A stretch of 64,000 nucleotides of DNA, taken from the NCBI GenBank assembly GCA_963277665.1, contig OY728157.1:362838067-362902066 (forward strand). The letters are read 5' to 3'. Positions 1-11,456 of this stretch are shown here, piece by piece (position 1 is the first letter of the stretch; every line of letters begins with the position of its first letter). The position numbers were made by a program, and so were the translations under genes. A model generated the notes under the pieces. The model searched no databases, was not told the DNA's origin, and worked only from the letters and a program-made list of their open reading frames with translations. This stretch comes from Viscum album (lineage: Eukaryota > Streptophyta > Magnoliopsida > Santalales > Viscaceae).

Positions 1-887
1 AATATTATCTCATCAGACTTGTCACTTCTTTTCCAATCTTTCTTCCAACTTCATTTTTTATCATATCTTCCTTTGAAGTTAGGCTTTCTGAAAAATTTCT
101 TCTTGTTGTAAGATATATTAAAACTTCTGGCTAACTGATTCATCTCCTCATCACTATTAGGTGATGATTTTTCACTACTATAACTTTATACAGAGGATTC
201 CAATTTCCCTTTTTCTTTGTTTTTAGAGTTGGTGGTCTTAAATGCAATAGATTTTATTTTGGGTTCATGCTCCTCTTTTTTGTTGACTTTCAGATCTTCT
301 TCATACATCATTAGTTTACCAATGATTTCTTTTACAGGTAACTTTCTGATGTTTCATGACTCTCTAATAGAGATATAGGTTCCTCTCCATCTATCAAGCA
401 GGCATTTGAGAATCCTCATGATTTGTTCTTTGGCGATGACTTCTCTTCCAAGAGAAATCATTGTGTTAACAATTTCATTGAACCTAAGATACATGTCAAA
501 AATAGGCTCATCGTGTTTTATTTTAAATTTATCATTTTTAATAGTATAAGTATTAAGTCTCATTTCTTTTACACTAGAAGTTACTTCATATGAAATAGAC
601 AAAGTATCCCAAATTTCATGGGCAGTTTTACATGCAGAAATTCTATTAAATTTTTCATCTCCTAAGAAGAAATATAAAGAATTCATGGCTTTGAAATTGT
701 TGTTGTAGGTAGTCTTGGTAAGATCATCCCGAGTGATTCTATCAGTAGAAGGAATCTTATACTCATCTATAATTTAAGACCAAATTTCAAAACCCATACT
801 TTCTAAATGCATTTTCATTTTGATTTCCCTTTGGGAATAATTGGTTCAATTAAAGAATGGTGGTCTGTTTGTTGTAGCACCTTCCAT
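1..887 (-). pseudogene. Copia gag (UBN2-type capsid), broken and cut by the window edge
   Basis: The minus-strand reading starts with ATG at 887-885 and matches the gag at 10275-11306 residue for residue over long stretches, including the ISACKTAHEIWDTL region of UBN2-type gag proteins. It would form the particle that packages element RNA. Codon 38 is TAA (774-776) where the right-hand copy has a serine codon, and another stop ends the longest open piece (354-686). The zinc-knuckle part lies at the window edge and is incomplete. No function is expected. Confidence 0.8.
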
Positions 888-1037
888 TCTATTATAAATA
901 ATAAATAAATACTTTGAAATAGCTAGAAATTTAGAATTAACAAAAATCTACAGATCTTTAAAGTACAACTAAAATCATAGTTGAATATTTTCAAAAACTA
1001 AGTCTTAACATGAATAACAAACTCTTTTGATACCAAA
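1..1037 (-). mobile_element. Partial internal region of a second Sirevirus-type copia element
   Basis: The sequence repeats the gag-side interior seen at 10400-11456 and abuts the LTR at 1038 through the same primer-binding site (minus-strand complement of 1024-1035, initiator-Met type). This makes it the 5' internal part of another minus-strand element that continues off the left edge. It shares the LTR at 1038-2838 with the element on its right. Confidence 0.85.
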
Positions 1038-2838
1038 TGTTGGTCCAAGTATAGTACTGAAGAGGGGGTGAATTAAGTATCTATAAAAAATTCTATTTGA
1101 AAATTATTCTTAAAAGGTTCCCCAGTAAAAATAAATACATCCTAGTTAATCAAAGTAATACGGTTATGAAAGTTTGACTATTTAAATAACTTCTCAGAAG
1201 ATGGATTAATTCTCAGTAATATTAATATCAGTTATTAGTATTAGTTTTAAAGATATTCTAATAAGGAAAAACAATTATAACTTCTTTCCAAGATTAACTA
1301 TCAAAGTAAATCTAGTGATTTATGAATTATACCATAAAATAGAGAAAAATAAATTAAACAACATGGTGTATATAAAACAAGTGGTTCAGTCTTAAGATGA
1401 TACCTAATCCACTCCACTTGTTAATCACCTGCCACCAAGCATTTTATATTAATAAACTTGATCCACACCCTGGATCGAGGTAAACAAAAGTGCACAGGAC
1501 TATCCAGGTCACACAATCTCTTCCACAATTCTTCGTGGGTATAAACTAACAGGTCACATAGGGACCTCTTCCACACTTATCTGTGGGAGTAAACAAGTGT
1601 AAAAAGATATGAGAGGAAGGATATCTTGTATCCTTTAGTTTAGTGTAGGAGACAATGTGTTTTTTAATAAAGACACACACACACACTGCTCGAAATCTAA
1701 AAACAATACACAACTGAGAAAAGATGATTAGATAAGTTTAGAAGTGCTCTAAGTGTTATTCTATGAAGCTTTGGACTTCTCAGATGAAACAGATGCAAGA
1801 ATCAAGTCCTCTTGCAAGAAATAGAGTATCGTAAGTCTAGTGCTCTGGTTTTCAGTTAGATTTGGGTTGTGTTCTTCATATAGTTGGTATTGAGAAGATT
1901 TTATTGACTCTAATTTATAGTCTCTCAGCTTTTGGATTCGTGAATACTTTGTGTGTTCTTCAAATTTATCTTGTTGCATGTGTCGGTTAGCTCTTCTTCA
2001 CTATATCACGCCTGTTACTTTTTGGTCCGTGCTTTTCTTTTTATTCTTGGAGTGCATGTGTTGAACCTGAAAGGATGCATGTATTCTTTACCTCATACTA
2101 TCAGGTGACATGTCTACAAAGAAATATTAATTATGTCAGTGCATTTAAAAGACTCAAATATGATCGTTAGAAATTAAATTGAAAATGACAAAACAAATTA
2201 ATGAATGGTGTCACAATCTGTCTGGAAACGGTGTCACTTGGTAACAGTGTCTCCATGAAATGGTGTCTCCTTATTTTCCTTTGAGTGGTGAGATAGTTAT
2301 GATGGCATGGTTGTATAGAGATCATGAACTGGTAGCACAGATGTGGTGTTAGGATCATTGTGTCTGATCTTTTTCCAAACTTCGAACGGTGTCTTAGCAA
2401 GGAATCGGTGTCATAGAATTCAACAGATCTAAAACTGATTATAGTGTATGGGTCACAGTGTATGGGTCACAATGTCTAGGTCACAGTGTTTGGGTCATGG
2501 TGTATAGGTCCTTTTCTAAAAAAACAGAACCGGTGGTAGAATCACGGTTTCTCAGACTTAGCCAAATATCTGTATATAGACTTGAGCAGTGATATTCACA
2601 GAATGAATTAGACATAATAATTCCTCAATAAAATCATTAAAGACCAAAGGTAAATATATTTTACAATAATCAAACTTAATTTATAGAAATTAATATCTTA
2701 GATAGGTTTATTTAAAGCATAAAGAAACCAACCATCTGTACACATGATTTGAGACAGATTAAATAGGATTAACAAGATTTATAGAATGTACAAGATTTGT
2801 GATCATTAAAACATGATTAAAACATGATGAGTCGAACA
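1038..2838 (-). mobile_element. Sirevirus-type copia LTR shared by two tandem elements
   Basis: The 1801-bp repeat is collinear with 11457-13234. In the minus orientation it starts TGTTCGACTC after a PPT and ends CCAACA before a PBS-like TGGTATCAAAAG. Having a PPT on one side and a PBS on the other makes it both the 3' LTR of the element to its right and the 5' LTR of the element to its left. It contains an AC microsatellite near 1675 and a 14-bp tandem repeat at 2441-2510. Confidence 0.85.
2441..2510. repeat. 14-bp tandem repeat, five units, inside the copia LTR
   Basis: Five consecutive 14-mers follow the pattern acagtgtatgggtc with one to four changes each. The matching place in the other LTR (12865-12906) has three units, so the array changed length after the LTRs separated. 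It lies in a wider stretch rich in the word ggtgtc. Confidence 0.85.
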
Positions 2839-2851
2839 ATATTCCCCTTTT
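2839..2851 (-). other. Polypurine tract of the copia element
   Basis: On the minus strand a purine run reading AAAAGGGGAAT stands directly before the LTR start TGTTCG. This is the expected primer for plus-strand synthesis and sets the left border of the internal region. Confidence 0.8.
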
Positions 2852-2979
2852 GATGATCACAAATCATGTGAGTGAGATATATGTTCTTAGTGGATGTGTC
2901 TCTCCCTTATTGTGCTTGTAGAGTGCATGTCTCTCCCCCTTTTGGGATTATAAAAAAGAGTACAAAATTAAATAAGAGA

Positions 2980-5946
2980 AGAGACAAGAATAGTTCACAG
3001 TGCATTAGATTGAGAAAGAGGTTTCATTACAACTAGTAAGAAACAAAAATACAAAAATTATCCCTATAAAAAGATAGTGTTCACTTTTCTTCAGCACCAG
3101 TTGTCTTCTCTTTTCCCTTGGCAGTAGCATCCCTAGAAGCCATAGGAGGAGAGGTAGAAGTTGAAGAAGGGAGTGAACCAACTGAAAAATAAGGTAGAGG
3201 GAAACCTTCAAAAATAGAGGGGTACAAGGTAGGTGTAGTGGAAGATTTAGGCAATTGTTGGTCAAGGATAACAGGTATGATCTGACTCAAAGCCTAAGAG
3301 ACAGACATAGAAGTAGAGGAAAAGGCAGTGGATGAGAAGGTAGGCAAACCAGGTCGCAAGGGTGCAGCTACAGGAGCCACAATAGTAGTGCTATCCACAT
3401 GAAGATAAGGCCTAAAAAGCTTGATGAAGTCATAAATAATCTCACCACCATACTACATATCTTTCTCAAAGTCATCTTTGTTCTCTATGAACTTGTCCAA
3501 CAAAAAAGTAAAATCCTTCAACTTTTGAACTTGAGTTTCAAAATCTTGAGTGATATGAGGGATTTTAAGATTCTATAAGAGGTACTTGAAATGGTTTGTC
3601 ATATCATTCTTATAGAAAATTATCTTGAAGTATAAATCCACCTTCTTAGAAATTTCTTCTTGAGCATCATTGGAAATCTTGGAATGAATTCTTAGCAAAT
3701 CAAGAAATTTGTCACTATTCTTGAAAACCATAGATAGAGACTCTTTGTCAAAACCACTGAGCACTGATTGGAGTTCTTATTTAACAACCGTTCAAAGAAG
3801 ATCACTTTCCAAAGAGGGTTTAGATGATTGTCCAGAGGTACTAGAAGCTGTAACAGGTGAAGTAAGATACTTCAGTTGATTCAGAACTTTCTGGAGACAA
3901 CCCTTATACTCATTATTCAACTTGTTAAGACCAATAACAAACTCACGCGTCTCTTGAACTATTTGTTTGTTTATTTCATACACCTTATCAGCTAAGGAAT
4001 TTAGGTTAGTTTGAATTAGGGAGGCAACTTACTGTGAAATCTGACCACTAACATCCTCAACAGGATGAGCAACAGGTTCTGGTCTTGATTTCAGCACTCT
4101 CTACATATCTTCAACCATACCTATAAGAGACTTCAGTTTATCACTGAGCTATTTGTTCTCAACTATAACCTATTGAATTTCATGAATCATTTTTGGATGA
4201 ATCTACCAAATGATCTTCTCTAACAACAGGGCATAATCTCTTTCACTCAAGTTGGTCACAGAAGGAGGTTCAGTGTTCATGATCTTTTCAACTCTAGCCA
4301 ATAAGGTAGCTTTAAAGGCTTTAAAATCATCATTTCTCACTAAGGTAGAAAGTTCTTGTGAAGGTTCAGAAATTGAAGCTGAGACAGGCTCATGTTACTT
4401 TGTAGATACAACATTAAGAGAAGATATCGATTTCAATTGAAACATAGTAGATAGTTTTATACCTTTAACTGAAACTTCTTGGGAATCATTCACATCAAAG
4501 TAGCTAGGGAATTTATACCATGTATCCACAAATCTTGGATCAATTAGATTGGGCACATCAACACTTTCCAAATTGGGGCGTTGCTCCCCCTCAACAAGTG
4601 CATCTCTTATAGGACTAAGAGATTTAGATCCTTGATCTATTTCTAAGATTTCATCCACAATAGCCTCACCCATTTCTTTTCTAGACAATTGAAAGGATTT
4701 CTCCATTATTTCTTCAGTAGTTGGGATAATCTAATGAATAGATTGTTCCTCTAGGTGTTACTTAAAAGCAGCTTCTTTCTCAAGAGAAAGATTTTCTCCT
4801 AGATATTCTCCCAGAACATACTCTTCCCTTTCAAAAAAAATAGATTCTTCTTTAGAAGTAGGTTCTTCCAGACTAACAATTTCTTTAGGAACAGGTGCTT
4901 CCTTCTCAATTAATACTTGAGGAACAGGTTCACTTCCTTCCTTATCCAAGACAGTTTCCCTTATAGGTGCAACAGCCTCTTCTTTTTCTTCCTCAACAGG
5001 ATAGTTAACGATTTTATCTGGCTCCAAAACAGGATTAGAAATGTCTTTAGGTCTTGAAGAGTGCTCAACCAGGTTGAAATTTTCATAGACCCTCTCATTA
5101 TCCTTTACTCATGATTTTCTCCATGGATTCAAACTGATTTTCATTCTTTTGACTGTAACCTTTGAGATAAAAAATTCATAGCCCTTAATAACTTCTTCAT
5201 CTAGTCCAACCAACCCTTTAGCATGAAGCATAGTAGAGAATAACCTTGAGGTTTACTTTGAGGTTGTCTTTATAAACTCACACATATAAAGTAAAACATA
5301 CTTTCATGGGTTGATCTTGTGTCCATTCTTCATAAGATGTGTCAAAAATACATCCTGATACTTGAGTGTAGAAAAATATACTTTTCTTTCACTAATCAAA
5401 TTTTGAACAAACTTAAACAAAAGTCATGTTTCACCATTTAGCTCAGCAGCTATAGCTCTTCTCTTTGTCTCATTTCCAATCAAGCTTCTCAAGGCTTATT
5501 CTAAAACAACAATCTCACTTGGAAGAGGAGGACCTCTCTGGTAGTCCTCAAAAATACCCTCATGAGTTATACTTAGGCAAGCAGACCATAACCTCAAAGA
5601 AAAGGTACATCTTTGGCCATTGATCCAGCATCTCACAACAAAACCATCTTATGTATCAAAAGATAATTGAACAAACTGATAAAACTGAGTGACTAACTTT
5701 GGGTATATTGGCCTTTCCTATTTTTTTGAACCAATCTAGTCATCCTTTCTCTTTTAGTATTTTCAGTACTAAATACTTACTTGATATAATCCACTTAGGG
5801 AAGATTTTCTTTTCAGGTACCACTATTATGTTCACCAGGTTCAGATTCAAATGACCCTCACGTGCTATCTTCGGTGCTATTTTTACCTTCTTATTTGATC
5901 TGCACTTCTCAAGAGTTTATGACGATGGGAGTTTCATTCTAGGCAT
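2980..5946 (-). pseudogene. Env-like third ORF region of the Sirevirus-type element, decayed
   Basis: Downstream of RNase H and before the 3' LTR, five minus-strand open stretches (5027-4758, 4706-4395, 3983-3792, 3764-3573, 3290-3081) lie in one reading frame, separated by stops, so they look like one former long ORF. The segment around 5030-4400 is rich in Glu, Val and Pro; the part around 4000-3570 is Lys/Asn/Glu-rich and may be coiled coil. The start near 5946 is in another frame and contains a stretch resembling the plant-transposon protein found with SIRE1-like elements (EKKIFPKW...). An extra ORF after pol is typical of Sireviruses of the SIRE1/Maximus type. No signal peptide or membrane segment could be read, and env function is not shown. 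Confidence 0.55.
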
Positions 5947-6159
5947 TCAACAAAGGTTCAAGAGAGAGAGAAAGGTTGAAGGAAGAGTTACAGTTTGAGA
6001 GAAGAGATCTTGGGTGAATAAAGGATTGAAACTTCTTTCGTGTTTATTATTTAAGGATATCAAGCGTCGAAAAATCAAAATCATGGGAATGTAAAAGAAT
6101 AAAATAATTAATTACAGCAATAGAGGTTATAATATGTAAATAAAATGATAAAGTGTCTT

Positions 6160-6237
6160 TATAGTGAGACCAAAACAGACTTTCATGGTGAGATTGTAAC
6201 AAGTTTTCATGGTGAGATTGTAACAGACTTTCACAAT
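6160..6237. repeat. Short direct repeats downstream of RNase H
   Basis: About three imperfect copies of a 22-23-bp word containing tttcatggtgagattgtaac follow each other between the RNase H and env-like regions. The surrounding 6160-6470 keeps variants of gtgaaacagtaa. Short repeats here are common in Sirevirus interiors; no function is evident. Confidence 0.6.
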
Positions 6238-6514
6238 GTCATCTTTACTGTGTGAATTCTAAACAGTGAGACCGTATTATTTAAAACAATATGTTCCAGA
6301 CCGTAACTAAGAGATAGTAACTGCAAGACCAAAAACATGAAACAGAAACTTACAAGATAGTAAAACTATAAAAATGTTAGAGTTAGACAATAATCTTAAG
6401 ACAGTGACTTGTGAAACTGTAAACTGTTAAATAGTAAGTTGTGAAACAGTACACTTACTATTTAAGATTTATCATTCCCAATTCATGTATGATGTAATTT
6501 ATTCTTTCATAATT

Positions 6515-7990
6515 TTATGTTTTGGTGAATATATCAGTAAGTTGATATTTAGTTCCAATGAATTCCAAAGTGATATCACCATTTTGATAATGGTTTCTCA
6601 AAGAGTGATGTCTTACATCAATATGTTTTGTCCTAGAGTGTGAAACAGGATTTTTTGAGATGTTAATAGAACTTGTATTGTCAAAATTTATAGGTACATT
6701 CCTAAATTGATATCCATAATCTAGTAATGTATGTTTCATCCACAAAATTTGGGCACAAAAACTACTAGCAACTATGTACTCAGCTTCGGTAGTAGATAAT
6801 GCAATAGAGTTTTGTTTCTTACTACACCATGATACTAGTAACTTGGCTAAAAATTGAAATGTTCCAGAGGTTCTTTTTCTATCTAACTTACAACCATGGA
6901 AGTCATCATCAGAAAAACTAACTCAAATTATTGTCCTCTAGGATAGAACATTCCTATATTGGGTGTATGCTTGAGGTATTTAAAAATCCTTTTAACAGCA
7001 TTTAAATGATATTCCTTAGGGTTTTCTTGAAAATGAGCACACATGCATACACTAAACATAATGTTAGGTCACCTAGCAGTTAATTAGAGTAAGCTTCCAA
7101 TCATTCCTTTATAAGTGGTTTGATAAAAATATTTTTCATCTTCATCAAGATCCAACTTACAAGTAGTACTCATTGAAGTGTCACTACTTTTAGTGTTATC
7201 CAAGCCAAATCATTTTAGAAGATCCCTAGTATATTTGATTTGATTTAAAATAATACCATCATTGTTTTGCAATATTTTAAATCCAAGAAGAATTTTAGTT
7301 CACCCATTAAACTCATTTCAAATTCGTTTTGTATCATTTTAGAAAATTAAATACATAAAGAATTTCTTGAGGATCCAAATATAATATCATCCACATAAAT
7401 TTGAACTACTAAAACATCATTGGAAATTAATTTTATAAAAAGTGTAGGATCATCTATTCCTTTTATAAAACCTTTTTAAATAAGAAAATTACTTAATCTA
7501 TCATACCAAGCTCTTGGAGCTTGTTTTAAACCATATAAAGATTTTGATAATTTAAAAACATGATTTGGAAAATGAGGATTTGTAAAACCAGGGGTTTCTC
7601 AAAAAATACATCCTCAGCTATATATATATTTAGGAATTCACTTTTAACATCCATTTGATATAGTTTGAAATTCATATGTGCAGCATAAACAAGAAGAATT
7701 CTGATGGATTCAAGTCTAGCTACTGGTGAAAAGGTTTCCTCATAGTCAATTCCTTATTCTTGACTATAGCCTTATGCAATGAATCTAGCCTTGTTTCTAA
7801 CTATGTTACCAGATTTATCTACTTTATTTTTAAATACCCACTTAGTGCCTATGGTAAATGTGTCTTTAGGACTGTCAACAAGTTTCCAAACTTTGTTCCT
7901 TTTAAACTGGTTAAGTTCTTCTTTCATAGCCATCACCCAAAATTCATCATTAATAGCATCATTAATGCTTTTAGGTTCAGGTTGTGACAA
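6515..7990 (-). pseudogene. Copia reverse transcriptase and RNase H, broken
   Basis: Read on the minus strand, the segment starts inside the RT (DEFWVMAMKEELNQF, then GTKWVFKNK near 7830, both classic copia RT N-terminal blocks). It reaches the catalytic YVDD at 7386-7397 and ends with the RNase H C-terminal block TKHIDVRHHSLR near 6600. Frames change and stops occur between these blocks, so no polymerase can be made. The open stretch 8329-7772 covers the integrase-RT linker and the RT start in a different frame from the integrase. Order PR-INT-RT-RH places it in Ty1/copia. Confidence 0.85.
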
Positions 7991-8559
7991 GAAGACTTGA
8001 TGTTCAACCTGATTTCTAAGAGAATCTCTAGTTTGAGTTCCTTTATCTAAATCTCCTAAAAATTCATCTAAAGGATGGTTCTTAAGAGTTCTAACAGATC
8101 TAGAAAAAGAGGGACTGGTGATTTTAGGTTCATCGGTAGGTTTGGGTTCATTATGACCAAAATCTGAAGAATTTCCAGAACTGGAAGTTTCCACAGATTT
8201 CTTTATAGGATGGTTAGAGGATTTTGAATTGATGTCCAAATTTGACACATCATCCTCTAGTTTCTCTATAGTGGTCTTAGGCTCATGTGGATCTATTTCA
8301 TCAAATTTGACATGGAAAAATTCTTCCACACATTTAGTTCTTTTGTCAAATGCTCTCTAGGATTTACTAGAGATTGAATATTCTAGAAAGATTCCTTCAT
8401 CACTCTTGCATTCAAATTTATCAAGATTGTCCTTAGTATTAAGGATATAGACATTTCAACCAAAAACTTTGAAGTAGCTTACTTTGGGTTTTCTATTGTT
8501 CTGTAGCTCATATGGAGTTATTTTTAAGAATGGGTCTAATCAACACTCTATTAATAATA

Positions 8560-9560
8560 TAGCATGTTGTATTTATAGATTCAACCCAAAAATAAATAGG
8601 TAATTCATAATCACTAATCACGGTTATAGAAATCTCTTGCAAGGTAAAATTTATTCTTTCTACAACTCCATTCTATTGAGGTGTTCTAGGGGAAAAGAAA
8701 TTATAATTATAGCCATTTTGTAAACAAAAGGATTCAAACTCTTGATTTTCAAACTCATGTCCATGATCACTTCTTAAGGATTTAATTCTAATTCCACTAA
8801 TATTTTCTACAGTTTTATCATATTTGGTGAAGTGAGAGTAGGCTTCACTTTTATGAGCCAAAAATAAAGTCCAAGTGTATCTATAAAAGTCATCTACAAG
8901 AACATAAACATAGTGCTTCCCATTTAAACTAGAAAATCTAGATGGTGCAAAAAAATCCATGTGAACCAATTCAAGAGGTTGAGAAGTTGACACTTCTTTC
9001 TTTAGTTTGAAGGAAATTTTGTGTTGCTTTCCCTTTTGACAGGTATTGCACACTTTATCATTTGGAAACTCAAGTTTGGGTAGGCCTTTGACTAAACTCT
9101 TTCTAGTTTGTTTTCTAAGAGAGTGAATATTACAGTGTCCTATTCTTCTATACCAAAGCCAAGATTCTTTGTGAAATACACTTAAACATGAATCATTTTG
9201 AGAGACTAAAGAATCTAAGTTGATAGAGTATACATTTTAATTTCTCGATACAAAAAAAACACTAATTCATTTTTAGAATTAAAAACATTGAAAGCATTAT
9301 TTTCAAATTTAACATGAAATCCATCATCACATAGTTGTGAAATACTAAGCAGATTATATTTCAATCCATCAACAAAAAGTACTTTGGAAATTAAAACTGA
9401 GTTAGATTTACTGATTTGGTTAAGGCCAAAGATTTTTCCTTTGGAATTTTCATCAAAGGTGAAATGTCCACCATCAATTTTTATTAATCCCTTGAAGCAT
9501 GAATAGTCTCCTATAATGTGTCTTGAACATCCACTATCTAAGTACCATAATCTTTTATAT
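8560..9560 (-). pseudogene. Copia protease, GAG-pre-integrase and integrase core, broken
   Basis: On the minus strand a copia-type protease active site DSGCSRH is encoded at 9519-9541. It is followed by the pre-integrase zinc region ending CNTCQKGKQH (about 9050) and the rve integrase core with VHMDFFAP and RSDHGHEFEN. The open piece 9053-8673 is in the same frame as gag; the C-terminal integrase and the linker to RT are frameshifted and stopped. A His stands where most copia integrases have Thr or Gly after RSDHG. Confidence 0.85.
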
Positions 9561-9671
9561 GATCTCTTTAAGAAACTTTCCTACAAAATAGTCAAAAAAA
9601 CAGAATTTGGTACCCATATTTTTTTGGTCCAGTAATATTAGTGACTAGTGCTTTAGGAACCCACACTTTCC

Positions 9672-10241
9672 TCATAGGTTTCCTTTAAGCATTATGTAAA
9701 GTGCTTGAAAATAAACTTTATTTGGTCCAAAAAAGCTTGAGACAGTAGAGAGTGCATCATAATTTGAACTAGATAAATGTTTTCCAAAACTAGAAGTAAA
9801 GTTATGTGTCCTAGATTTAGAAACAAAATTAGTTATTCCAAAATTTATTTTACCAGGTTGATATCCAATACCAGTAGTATGTTTAGGAGAAATATTTTTA
9901 CCTAGAATTTGTACCAAAGTATCTTTACCATTAGTAAACCTTTCAAGGTCCTTTTTTAATTACTCATTAGATAGCTTTAGTGCATTGTTTTCTTTGAGTA
10001 ATTGAACATTTTTCTCCATTTCTACAGTAAGTTCATACTTAACAGTTGAGGTAAGAGCATGTTGTTTCTTTAAAGATTTATATTTATCTTTTATTTCATT
10101 ACATGTATCTTCAAGCATATTACTATAATTAAACATTTCTTCATTAGACATATTTTCATAATCACTTTCATCTCCAGAATAATAGGAATTGTGTACAGGA
10201 GATTCCAGTGTTACCTCAAATGTGTTTTTCAGAAAAAACAT
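9672..10241 (-). pseudogene. Spacer between gag knuckle and protease, coiled-coil rich
   Basis: Two open pieces (10241-9960 and 9917-9672) keep the gag frame. The first is rich in Glu, Lys, Asn and Leu with heptad-like spacing and probably forms a coiled coil, as in the long gag-pol spacer of Sireviruses. The second has no recognised motif. Confidence 0.6.
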
Positions 10242-10274
10242 ATTGGCTTTGTTGGCCTGTTCATCATGTGAAGA

Positions 10275-11306
10275 TTATGAGTCACTTGAACTATCCTCAG
10301 AAGCACTCCATGTTTCTTTCATTGTATTTTTATACTTTCTATATCTATCCTCATATTTATTTTTGTACTTGAGCTTGGGACAATCATCATTTACATTTCC
10401 CTTTCGCTTACACTCATAGCATATTATCTCATCAGACTTTTCAATTCTTTTGCAATCTTTCTTCCAGCTTCCTTTTTGATCATATCTTCCTTTGAAGTTA
10501 GGATTTATGAAAAATTTCTTCTTGTTGTAAAATATATTAAACCTTCTGGATAATTGAACCATCTCCTTGTCACTGTTAGATGATGATTTTTCACTATTGG
10601 AACTTTCTACAGAGGCTTCCAATTTCCATTTTTCTTTGTTTTTAGAGGTGGTGGTCTTAAATGCAATAGATTTTATTTTGGGTGCATCCCCCTCTTTTTT
10701 TTTGACTTTTAGATCCTCTTCATACATTATTATTTTCCCAATGAGTTATTTTACAAGTAACTTGCTTATGTTTCATGACTTTCTAATAGAGACAGAGGTT
10801 CCTCTTCATCTATCAGGCAGTCATCTGAGAATCCTCATGATTTGTTCTTTAGCAGTGACTTCTCTTCCAAGAGAAATCATTGTGTTGACAATTTCATTAA
10901 ACCTAAGATACATGTAAAAAATAGGCTCATAAGGTTTCATTTTAAAGTTGTCATATTTAATAGTATAAGTATTTAGTCTCATTTCTTTCACACTAGAAGT
11001 TCTTTTATATGAAACACACAAAGTATCCCAAATTTCATGGGCAGTTTTACATGCAGAAATTCTGTTAAATTCTCCATATCCTAAGGAGCAATATAAAGCC
11101 TTTATGGATTTGAAATTGTTATTGTAGGCGGTCTTGGTTAGATCATCCCAAGTGATTCTATCAGTAGCAGGAATCTTATACTCATCTATAATTGAAGACC
11201 AAATTTCAAAACTCATACTTTCTAAATGAATTTTCATTTTGATTTTCCATTGGGAATATTTGGTTCCATTAAAGAATGGTGGTTTATTTGTTACAGCACC
11301 TTCCAT
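10275..11306 (-). pseudogene. Copia gag with UBN2 domain and a defective zinc knuckle
   Basis: The piece 11306-10821 starts with ATG 150 bp downstream of the PBS and encodes the N-terminal pattern of SIRE-like gag proteins (PPFFNGTKYSQWKIKM) followed by the UBN2-type capsid. After two or more stops the same frame continues at 10727-10275 with a basic linker and a knuckle reading CYECKRKGNVNDDC. A CCHC knuckle needs His at the ninth position; here it is Asn, so zinc binding should be lost. Confidence 0.85.
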
Positions 11307-11442
11307 TCTATTATCAATAATAAAGAAATACTTTAAAAGAGATAGAAATTTAGAATTAACAGAAATTTACAGATCTTTAAAGTACAACTAAAATCACAGT
11401 TGAATAGTTTCAAAAACCAAGTCTTAACATGAATAACAAACT

Positions 11443-11454
11443 CCTTTGATACCA
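11443..11454 (-). other. Primer-binding site of the copia element
   Basis: The minus strand reads TGGTATCAAAGG directly after the 5' LTR, two bases from its CCAACA end. It matches most of the 3' end complement of plant initiator-Met tRNA, the usual copia primer. Confidence 0.8.
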
Positions 11455-11456
11455 AA

